Below, piece by piece: positions 1-5,414 of a stretch of DNA of 5,414 nucleotides (its first letter is position 1; each line of letters starts with the position of its first letter). The position numbers and the translations under genes are program-made. Origin of the DNA: Candidatus Cloacimonadota bacterium (lineage in GTDB: Bacteria; Cloacimonadota; Cloacimonadia; Cloacimonadales; Cloacimonadaceae); assembly GCA_016875595.1 (NCBI GenBank), contig VGPI01000141.1, forward strand, positions 1 through 5,414, read 5' to 3'. Below the pieces are notes generated by a model. That model was given only the letters and a program-made list of their open reading frames with translations, searched no databases and was not told where the DNA came from.

Positions 1-983
1 AGAAACGGTCTTCCGGCATATGCGGGGAACTGGGCATCGGGATAATAGACGATGCCGATTGACTGGCGGAAGTGCCGGGTTCGGTATTCCAGGAGGGATT
101 TGAATGCCAGCAGACAGGCATCGAGCAAGGCGATCTCGGATGAGGTGGATATGTTCCTTCCCTTGTAACCGGCATGGACACTCAGGGCAAAGGCGGGTAT
201 GATGGTCAAAGAATCGGCAAATTCCCGGTCGTAATCCTGAACATAACAGAGCATTCCGAGACCTGTGTTCCGAATCCGGGAGGCGATGACCAGTCCGGCA
301 ATGCTTTCATTGACTGTGAGATGGGTGTTTTCCGTCGGGCTGTGGTAGAGATGGGTGATCCGTCCGTCACTGAGCGTGACAGTGCGGGGCAGCTGAGAGG
401 CGAAGGCGAGAATATTTACGCTGTCACGGACGATCTCCGCTGCCATGCCGTGCATTTGATAGCGGTTGGGATCACCTGGTGGGGTAAGAGCATAGGAGGA
501 TGATCCTGCCGGCGCAGAGATGCTCCCCCTGGAGCAAATACCCTGGGCAAAGGTGACGCCGTAATCTCCGATCTGGAGCTTTCTTAAAAGACCGCGCCCA
601 GAACGGAAGAGAGCGGCATAACTGACGGCGGTCAAGCCGTCGCTGTCGGTCTGACGGCGACTGGCAAAGAGAACAAAGCGGGGATAGGAAAGGCGCAGGG
701 CGGAACTGACGGTGAATTGATCGGGGTTGCTCAGATCGGGGAGGGTGAGCCGGTTCCGGAAGTGAATACGGACGTCCTTCGCCGCTTCCAGTGGCGCCAG
801 GAGATCCTGCCACCATGATCCTTGCAGGTCTTCGAGTTCCAGTTCGATCAGTTCCCCGGAGGGAATGGGCTCTGCACTTTCGTAGGGGCGCTTTCCTTCA
901 GCGCCCCAAGACGTATCACTTCTTTCTGCCGGCAGAGCGGTCAGGATGCAGATCAACAGCAATAGGGCAAGGGTTCTTACCAC
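1..983 (-). CDS. Exported outer-membrane barrel-like protein, partial (C-terminus beyond left edge)
   Basis: This frame is open from a GTG at 983 to the window edge: 327 codons with no stop. The GTG was chosen because it gives a good signal peptide (Met-Val-Arg, then LALLLLICILTALPA, residues 5-19); an in-frame TGA lies at 1020-1022 and no other usual start codon falls between them. The mature part is rich in alternating hydrophobic residues, as expected of beta strands. Residues 71-155 follow the order seen in Bacteroidota helix-hairpin-helix outer-membrane proteins: a VRIHFRNRL strand, a SYPRF segment, TDSDG, then IGDYGVTFAQG (138-148), close to their GDY-x-FGQG motif. YYPDAQFPAYAGRPF (313-327) also fits that family. 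The family's N-terminal hairpin domain is absent. Function is unknown; an outer-membrane site is inferred. It overlaps the upstream gene by 7 bases. The Shine-Dalgarno match is weak (GGAA, 11 bases upstream), so coupling is likely. Confidence 0.72.
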   Translation of the reverse strand, partial: MVRTLALLLLICILTALPAERSDTSWGAEGKRPYESAEPIPSGELIELELEDLQGSWWQDLLAPLEAAKDVRIHFRNRLTLPDLSNPDQFTVSSALRLSYPRFVLFASRRQTDSDGLTAVSYAALFRSGRGLLRKLQIGDYGVTFAQGICSRGSISAPAGSSSYALTPPGDPNRYQMHGMAAEIVRDSVNILAFASQLPRTVTLSDGRITHLYHSPTENTHLTVNESIAGLVIASRIRNTGLGMLCYVQDYDREFADSLTIIPAFALSVHAGYKGRNISTSSEIALLDACLLAFKSLLEYRTRHFRQSIGIVYYPDAQFPAYAGRPF

Positions 984-1741
984 CGATAGCCAAATTCCAC
1001 GGCGTGGGTCAATTTCAGTTCATTGTGAGTGCGGACGGCATAGGTGAAGTCGGAGTCCTCCCAGCAGAGCTTGACGCCGAAGCCAAAGCGGGATGGATCA
1101 GATTGCCAGGAGGTGAGAAATGACATCACCTCTTCAAACTGGAAATTGTAACCGATCCGGTAGCAGTCCACTTTCCCGCCTTCCAGCCGAATCCCGCCGG
1201 CGATGTCCAGGTCATCAAAGACACGCCACAGGGCATTGATCAGCCATTCCTTTTCGTCCTTGGAAATTCGGTGGATCGTCTCTGCCATGCCGGTGTCAAA
1301 GTCATAGCGCAGGGCAAAATCATCCCCGCTCTCATAGTCGATATCTTCCTCCACCTCATGGAAGATGAAGTGATGCGTGTAACCGATGGTGATATCGCTC
1401 ATGAAAAAGGCGAAATTGACGTAGTAGTCAGTCAGCTTGTAATCACTGGAATGAAGGTAAACGGTGCCGGCGGCGGTCTTGACGAGATAGATCCACTGGG
1501 CGGTGTGCAAGCCGTAAACGCTTACCTTGTTCAGGGAAAAGGGATTGATGTAGTGGGTGGTGGAGCCGGTGGCAGCGGTGACCGGATTGGCAAGGTTGTC
1601 CGTCGGACTCTCGCAAAGCAGGGTGAGTCCGTTCAGTGCAGTAGCGGCAGGCGTCAGATCGGACAGAATGAGATCCTGGGCGATCAATGGAACGCCGATG
1701 CCCAGGACCATACAAACCAACAGGCAGAGGCATGTTTTCAT
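977..1741 (-). CDS. Small exported beta-barrel-like protein (PorV/FadL-like style), 254 aa
   Basis: The ATG at 1741 has a strong ribosome site 8 bases upstream. Residues 1-21 form a signal peptide (MKTCLCLLVCMVLGIG core, probable cut after IA before QDL). The mature N-terminus, with PAATALNGL (31-39) and DNLANP (48-53), recalls the small-residue stretch plus Asn-Pro of PorV/UPF0164/FadL-type barrels in FCB bacteria. Alternating strands follow (VSVYGLHTAQWIYLV, YYVNFAFFMSDITIGYTHHFIF, then DCYRIGYNFQF and FGFGVKLCW). The chain ends in EFGYRW; a terminal aromatic residue is the usual signal for BAM-mediated insertion. A more polar stretch at 129-176, with EEDIDYESGDD and KDEKEW, may be a long loop. 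At 254 residues it is shorter than typical PorV proteins (over 300). It could instead be a periplasmic beta protein. The next gene starts inside its last codons, suggesting the two are made together. Exact function unknown. Confidence 0.82.
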   Translation of the reverse strand: MKTCLCLLVCMVLGIGVPLIAQDLILSDLTPAATALNGLTLLCESPTDNLANPVTAATGSTTHYINPFSLNKVSVYGLHTAQWIYLVKTAAGTVYLHSSDYKLTDYYVNFAFFMSDITIGYTHHFIFHEVEEDIDYESGDDFALRYDFDTGMAETIHRISKDEKEWLINALWRVFDDLDIAGGIRLEGGKVDCYRIGYNFQFEEVMSFLTSWQSDPSRFGFGVKLCWEDSDFTYAVRTHNELKLTHAVEFGYRW

Positions 1742-1749
1742 ACAGGCAG

Positions 1750-1755
1750 CTCCTT
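1750..1755 (-). promoter_or_regulatory. Ribosome binding site of the small barrel gene
   Basis: AAGGAG on the minus strand, 8 bases before the ATG at 1741. It fixes that start. The 68-base gap behind it (1742-1809) is the longest in the window and the only place with room for an internal promoter; no convincing -35/-10 pair is visible there. Confidence 0.85.
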
Positions 1756-1809
1756 ATGCCGTCTTTCCTCTACGGCTGTCCCCGATGGATCGATCACAAC
1801 GGAAGGGTC

Positions 1810-2916
1810 TTAAATGAGGCACTCCTCGCTGTCCGGATCAAAGAGATGCGCCTTGTTCATATCAAAGGTGACCATCAGTTTGGTCTCCGCTTTGGGCAGT
1901 TCCTTGGCATCGAAACGAGCCAGCAGGTTGTGCCGCTGGGTTTTGAGGAAGACGTGATATTCATTGCCAAGGGGCTCGACGAGATCGCAGATGACCTCGA
2001 TCTGTTGCGGATGATCAGCCATGGAATCAAATCTGGCATCGTAGATGTCCTCCGGACGGATACCAAAGATGACCGGCTTGCCGGTGTATTTTGCCATAAC
2101 CTTGCCCTGCTCCGGATTGAGGGCGACGGAGAAATCTCCGGCGTCAAAGAGCAGCTTGTTGTCCTGGGCAGCTCTGATAACGCCCTGCATCAGGTTTATG
2201 GAGGGACTGCCGATAAATCCGGCAACGAACATATTCCTGGGATAGTTGTAGATATTGAGCGGAGTATCGATCTGGTGGATGATGCCGTCTTTCATGACCA
2301 CGATCTTGTCCGCCATGGTCATTGCCTCCACCTGGTCGTGGGTGACATAGATCATGGTATTCTCCAACTGGCGGTGGAGCTTGACGATCTCAGCCCGCAT
2401 CTGGACGCGGAGCTTGGCATCGAGGTTGGAAAGGGGTTCGTCAAAGAGAAAGACCTTGGGGTTGCGGACAATGGCACGTCCCAGCGCTACCCGCTGACGC
2501 TGACCGCCGGAGAGTTGCCCCGGTTTGCGCTTGAGCATGGATTCAATGCCGAGCATCTTGGCGGCATGCTGGACTTTCTTGTCGATCTCGGCTTTGCTCT
2601 CACGACGGAGCTTGAGTGCGAAAGCCATGTTGTCAAAGACGCTCATGTGCGGATACAGCGCATAGTTCTGGAAGACCATGGCAATATCCCGGTCTTTTGG
2701 AGGAATGGTATTGACCACGGTATCGCCGATCCTGATCTCTCCGGTGCTGATCTCCTCAAGTCCGGCGATCAGGCGCAGAATGGTGGTCTTGCCACAACCG
2801 GATGGTCCGACCAGTACGACAAATTCCTTGTCCTCGGCTGCAAAACAGGCATCTATGACGGCGTGGAAGCCGTTGTCATAGTACTTATTAAGGTCTTTTA
2901 CGGTTACATGAGCCAT
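1810..2916 (-). CDS. ugpC: Sugar-type ABC transporter ATP-binding protein (MalK/UgpC/MsmX family)
   Basis: A 368-residue cytoplasmic ATPase that would power import of a sugar or sugar-phosphate through a membrane permease pair. All ATPase motifs are intact: Walker A GPSGCGKT (37-44), Q-loop Q83 in VFQNYALYPH, signature LSGGQ (135-139), Walker B VFLFDE (155-160), D-loop NLD (164-166) and switch His193 in THD. FIGSPSINL (234-242) opens the C-terminal TOBE/regulatory domain, which carries IRPEDI (286-291). Length is normal for the family (about 360-380). The start at 2916 is preferred because AAAGGAG lies 7 bases before it; a TTG at 2937 in the same frame would add seven residues but would place the ribosome site inside the gene. 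No permease or binding-protein gene lies next to it, so substrate cannot be told; in MsmX-like systems one ATPase serves several transporters. The symbol names the family, not a proven substrate. Confidence 0.96.
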   Translation of the reverse strand: MAHVTVKDLNKYYDNGFHAVIDACFAAEDKEFVVLVGPSGCGKTTILRLIAGLEEISTGEIRIGDTVVNTIPPKDRDIAMVFQNYALYPHMSVFDNMAFALKLRRESKAEIDKKVQHAAKMLGIESMLKRKPGQLSGGQRQRVALGRAIVRNPKVFLFDEPLSNLDAKLRVQMRAEIVKLHRQLENTMIYVTHDQVEAMTMADKIVVMKDGIIHQIDTPLNIYNYPRNMFVAGFIGSPSINLMQGVIRAAQDNKLLFDAGDFSVALNPEQGKVMAKYTGKPVIFGIRPEDIYDARFDSMADHPQQIEVICDLVEPLGNEYHVFLKTQRHNLLARFDAKELPKAETKLMVTFDMNKAHLFDPDSEECLI

Positions 2917-2923
2917 ATAAATA

Positions 2924-2930
2924 CTCCTTT
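2924..2930 (-). promoter_or_regulatory. Ribosome binding site deciding the ATPase start
   Basis: AAAGGAG on the minus strand, 7 bases before the ATG at 2916. It supports that ATG over the in-frame TTG at 2937. It sits in a 45-base gap after the cyclase stop (2962-2964), which contains no visible hairpin terminator, so read-through from the cyclase gene is plausible. Confidence 0.85.
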
Positions 2931-2961
2931 GGGGCAATCGGCTTTGGAAGCGGGTCTATTG

Positions 2962-4614
2962 TCAAGCAGGAAATTCAGTGGGATGGATTATGATCTGGTT
3001 TCGACCGCTTGTTTTTGCCTTGTAAAGCGCTTTATCCACTTCATCGATGATGGTGATCATATCCGGATCCCACTGCCGGTTGGCAAAGGTGTGGCAGGAG
3101 ATGCCTATGCTTGCCGTGATGCGGATATGCTGATCCATATACTCAAAAATGTGCTGTTCCACATGCTCCCGCAGACGTGACATCAATTCCACCGTCCGGC
3201 TTTGTGAGGTGTCAAAGAGGACGATGAAGAATTCCTCTCCACCATAGCGGACAATGATATCACTCTTACGGAAGAAACTTGTGATGATCGCCGCCAGTTC
3301 CTCCAGGACAAAGTCGCCGGCAAGATGGCCGAAGGTGTCGTTGACATTCTTGAAGTGGTCCAGATCGAGCATGGCAAAACCGATGGGAACCTTTTGACGG
3401 GCAGCGAGCATGATCATGTGGTAGAGGTTGTTTTCGAGGTAGCGGCGGTTGCGCAAGCCGGTCAAACTATCGGTCAGTGACAGTTCCTCCACCTGCTTGT
3501 AAAGCCCTTCGATCCGGGAGTAATTGATCTGGAGGTTTTCCACGTAGGCATTGCTCTGCAAGCTGAGCAGGCTGCTGAAGTGTTGCATCTGGATCTCGAC
3601 ATAATGCATGACCTGATAGTACTGCTTCTTACCCAGATGCTCTCGCAGAAAGGCGGAGATATTGCGCAGCGCTTCCCAGTTCTTGTGCAGATAGTAATTG
3701 GAGAGCTGGTAGTATTGGATGGATTCCTTGAACCGGGACTGGATGCCGGAGCTGTAATTGCCGGCAAAGAAATAGAGCTGTTGCAACTGCTGAACCCTCA
3801 GCGTGGAGGGCTGATACTGTTGCAATTTGACAAAGTAGCCCATCTTTTCCACCGGATTAAGCAGTCGGTTTTCCAGGTTGAAGAGTTCATAGAGGATCTG
3901 TGCCGTTACCAACGGTTGATCACCTTTGTAATTGCCATAGAGATGATGGAGCAGGTGTTTTTTATGCTCCGTATTACGAAGGCATCCGGACGACCTGACC
4001 CATGAGACGACCACCCAATAGACACAATCATAATTGAACGTCTTGCCGATCTGCAGGATAAGCATGAGCCACTGTCCGATCTGATCAATGATCTTATCCT
4101 GTCTTGCCAGCATACGGGCTCGTTCAATGCCATAGATCAGATCCAGCAGGTCGATCCCTTTGTCTGATTGATGGTGTTCCCAGATGATGTTTCCTGCATG
4201 TTCATAGTCCTCGATCTCATTGAGGATGATCATCAATTGCAGGGTCTCAAAGTCCTCTTCGGCAGTATGTTCCCTCCGTCCCAAGCCTCTGATCAGTTCC
4301 AACGTGGGTCGATACCGGATGGAATGGGTTTTGATGGGTACCTGATTGAGCAGGGAAATGAGATTGAAATACTTCCCCGAATCATCTGCCGTATCAGGAC
4401 GAAAGTGTGCTACCACTTGCTCGATGATGATGTTGATGATATCGAGGATCAGGTCGCGATTGCTATGCGATCCCTCGATCATGGCTCCGATGGCGGCAAG
4501 CAATTCCTCTGCTGATCCCTGCCGGTCAAAGTCCTCCAAAAACTCGTCTGCCAGGGCAATGATCCTTGATCTTTGTTCGTCGGAGATCATCCGGAGGAAT
4601 GGATAATGAGCCAT
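2962..4614 (-). CDS. Diguanylate cyclase with GGDEF domain and long helical N-terminal region
   Basis: A 550-residue protein predicted to make cyclic di-GMP from two GTP. The C-terminal GGDEF domain (about 380-545) starts with the classic LTDSLTGLRNRRYL, has the metal/nucleotide segment DLDHFKNVND (417-426) and FGHLAGD, and carries the active-site loop GGEEF (458-462). RKSD (449-452), five residues before it, matches the RxxD inhibitory site, so product feedback is expected. Residues 1-370 have no recognised domain, no signal peptide and no clear membrane span. They look mostly helical, with repeated aromatic/Leu-rich segments such as KESIQYYQLSNYYLHKNWEALRNIS (split over 296-320), which suggests TPR-like helical repeats. 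Residues 362-380 would be the coiled linker that leads into most GGDEF domains. The start ATG overlaps the stop of the division gene (TAATG) and has only a weak GACGG site, so translation is probably coupled. The signal sensed is unknown. Confidence 0.95.
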   Translation of the reverse strand: MAHYPFLRMISDEQRSRIIALADEFLEDFDRQGSAEELLAAIGAMIEGSHSNRDLILDIINIIIEQVVAHFRPDTADDSGKYFNLISLLNQVPIKTHSIRYRPTLELIRGLGRREHTAEEDFETLQLMIILNEIEDYEHAGNIIWEHHQSDKGIDLLDLIYGIERARMLARQDKIIDQIGQWLMLILQIGKTFNYDCVYWVVVSWVRSSGCLRNTEHKKHLLHHLYGNYKGDQPLVTAQILYELFNLENRLLNPVEKMGYFVKLQQYQPSTLRVQQLQQLYFFAGNYSSGIQSRFKESIQYYQLSNYYLHKNWEALRNISAFLREHLGKKQYYQVMHYVEIQMQHFSSLLSLQSNAYVENLQINYSRIEGLYKQVEELSLTDSLTGLRNRRYLENNLYHMIMLAARQKVPIGFAMLDLDHFKNVNDTFGHLAGDFVLEELAAIITSFFRKSDIIVRYGGEEFFIVLFDTSQSRTVELMSRLREHVEQHIFEYMDQHIRITASIGISCHTFANRQWDPDMITIIDEVDKALYKAKTSGRNQIIIHPTEFPA

Positions 4615-4922
4615 TATTTGCCGTCTGGTGGAATAAAGCGGAAGACCTTTTCGCCCGGTTTGATCAAGCCAAACTGTTCCCGGGCGGCTTTCTCGGCGGC
4701 ATCCAAACTGGTCTTGAGCCGCTCATTCTCGTTCCTCAAGCTATCGTTAACCGTCTTGAGTTTGGTCACTTCCGTCTCCATGCGTTTCAGGTCGCGCCGG
4801 ACGAAGTGTGTATTCCAAAAGCTGTTCCGTCCCCAGAAGATGATCCAGCTCAAGAGGAACAGGATCGCACCGATATAAATCAGATGTGGCAAGGTAATGT
4901 GTTGTTTGGCATGATTGGTCAT
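4614..4922 (-). CDS. ftsB: FtsB/DivIC-type septum formation protein
   Basis: A 102-residue bitopic membrane protein of the septum formation initiator family, which joins FtsL and FtsQ-type partners in the divisome. A short cytoplasmic tail is followed by one membrane span at about 12-31 (LPHLIYIGAILFLLSWIIFWG). A charged heptad-rich coiled coil spans about 42-85 (DLKRMETEVTKLKTVNDSL and on), in the periplasm. The C-terminal EQFGLIKPGEKVFRF matches the family's conserved Gly-x-x-x-Pro-Gly-Glu ending. Length is typical for FtsB or DivIC. FtsB and DivIC cannot be separated from sequence alone, so the symbol is a family choice. In many bacteria this gene follows enolase; here it follows a DUF362 protein gene by two bases and overlaps the cyclase start by one base. 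Confidence 0.88.
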   Translation of the reverse strand: MTNHAKQHITLPHLIYIGAILFLLSWIIFWGRNSFWNTHFVRRDLKRMETEVTKLKTVNDSLRNENERLKTSLDAAEKAAREQFGLIKPGEKVFRFIPPDGK

Positions 4923-4924
4923 CT

Positions 4925-5414
4925 CTATCCTCCCAGGATACGTTTTGCCAGCCAGGAGCGGTGGATATCCACGGCGTTATGCGGGCACAATTCATGACAG
5001 CACATACATTTGATGCAGTCGGTGGGATCCACGTAGAGCCCATCACCGTCTTTAATGGCATTTACCGGACAGCTTCGCTGGCAGATGCGGCATTTGACAC
5101 AGCGTTCGGAGATCACCGGATAGAAATAGAAATAGCGCCGGAACACCTTCTGGAAGACCTGCGGTATGTAGAGCATGGTATATTTCTGCAGTTTGACCAC
5201 GCGGATATCCGCCTTGGGCAGGTTAAAGTCACGAAAACTATGCGGGATCGTTACCCTGCCCGGCAGAATCCCATCCAGATGCAAGACCGGCGAAAGATAG
5301 GGAATATCGCCGATCTTAAACCCCATCAGCCGGCTGGCAGCGAGATCCAGTGCCGGCGCCGATTCCGAGCCCAGCAGGAGCCCGAATTTCCGCTCTCTCC
5401 CGCCGGATGGTCCG
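4925..5414 (-). CDS. DUF362 family protein with two [4Fe-4S] ferredoxin motifs, partial (N-terminus beyond right edge)
   Basis: The frame is open to the right edge; 162 residues are visible, and the ATG at 5326 is internal, not the start. The visible part begins inside a DUF362 domain: GPSGGRERK, then GSESAPALDLAASRLMG (15-31), like the family's conserved Ser/Asp-x-Ala-Leu-Asp helix, and IGDIPYL. A ferredoxin module follows: C105-x2-C108-x2-C111-x3-C115-Pro and C133-x2-C136-x2-C139-x3-C143-Pro, with an extra Cys138. The 8 ligands would hold two [4Fe-4S] clusters. The protein ends ILGG with TAG at 4925-4927. DUF362 proteins with such modules are common in anaerobes; their reaction is not firmly known, and electron transfer is the safe inference. 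No signal or membrane span is seen in the visible part. Confidence 0.9.
   Translation of the reverse strand, partial: GPSGGRERKFGLLLGSESAPALDLAASRLMGFKIGDIPYLSPVLHLDGILPGRVTIPHSFRDFNLPKADIRVVKLQKYTMLYIPQVFQKVFRRYFYFYPVISERCVKCRICQRSCPVNAIKDGDGLYVDPTDCIKCMCCHELCPHNAVDIHRSWLAKRILGG
4929..4934 (-). promoter_or_regulatory. Ribosome binding site of the ftsB-like gene
   Basis: GGGAGG on the minus strand, 6 bases before the ATG at 4922. It lies within the last codons of the upstream DUF362 gene (Leu-Gly-Gly-stop), so the two genes share one transcript and translation is likely coupled. Confidence 0.8.

Noticed and set aside
472..816. A 114-codon minus-strand frame
   Set aside because: It lies wholly inside the exported barrel gene (1-983) in another frame; its Arg/Pro/Ser-rich product has no domain or signal.
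1758..1776. Small hairpin (GCCGT/ACGGC, 9-base loop) before the 254-residue barrel gene
   Set aside because: The stem is only 5 base pairs and no T-run follows, so it is not a terminator; it lies just before the ribosome site and is likely chance.
1742..1809. Possible promoter in the longest gap (TTGTGA on the minus strand as a -35 candidate)
   Set aside because: No good -10 box lies at 16-18 bases; the match is too weak to call.
2917..2937. Earlier TTG start for the ABC ATPase
   Set aside because: The ribosome site AAAGGAG lies downstream of that TTG, and family proteins begin near the MAHVTVKDL segment.
1687..3180. A 497-codon open frame on the plus strand
   Set aside because: It lies opposite the ATPase gene and parts of two others, its translation shows no family motif, and the minus-strand frame has all ABC ATPase motifs. 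It is a by-product of codon bias on the other strand.
4925..5326. Reading the ferredoxin gene as a complete 133-residue protein starting at 5326
   Set aside because: The frame continues upstream to the window edge with clear DUF362 sequence, so this ATG is internal.

Overview
The window holds six genes, all read from the minus strand, so the order of transcription runs from position 5414 down to 1. Spacing is tight: +2, -1, +45, +68 and -7 bases between successive genes. No RNA gene, mobile element, CRISPR array, long repeat or convincing terminator was seen. Every stretch over 300 bases is covered by a gene. The set fits a Gram-negative, probably anaerobic bacterium: two exported outer-membrane-type barrel proteins, a DUF362 double-cluster ferredoxin protein, and clear AGGAG-type ribosome sites. 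The barrel at 1-983 resembles proteins of the Bacteroidota and wider FCB group. A lineage such as Cloacimonadota would fit, but this is an inference from protein style, not from a marker gene.

Right part (5414 to 2962): the C-terminal part of a DUF362 protein with two [4Fe-4S] motifs is followed by a 102-residue FtsB/DivIC-type division protein. Its stop overlaps the start of a 550-residue diguanylate cyclase (TAATG). The cyclase has a long helical N-terminal region of unknown function and an intact GGDEF domain with an inhibitory site.

Middle part (2916 to 1810): a MalK/UgpC/MsmX-type sugar ABC transporter ATPase. No permease or binding protein lies beside it, so it may be a shared ATPase for transporters elsewhere.

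Left part (1741 to 1): two exported proteins overlap by 7 bases (GTGGTAA). The first is a 254-residue barrel-like protein. The second is a GTG-started protein that runs off the left edge and resembles the barrel part of Bacteroidota helix-hairpin-helix outer-membrane proteins, but lacks the hairpin domain.

The genes do not form one obvious pathway. The supported links are translational coupling of the division protein with the cyclase, and of the two barrel proteins. I found no clear sign of a wholly new multi-gene system. The least explained items are the leftmost barrel protein, the N-terminal half of the cyclase and the two coupled pairs.
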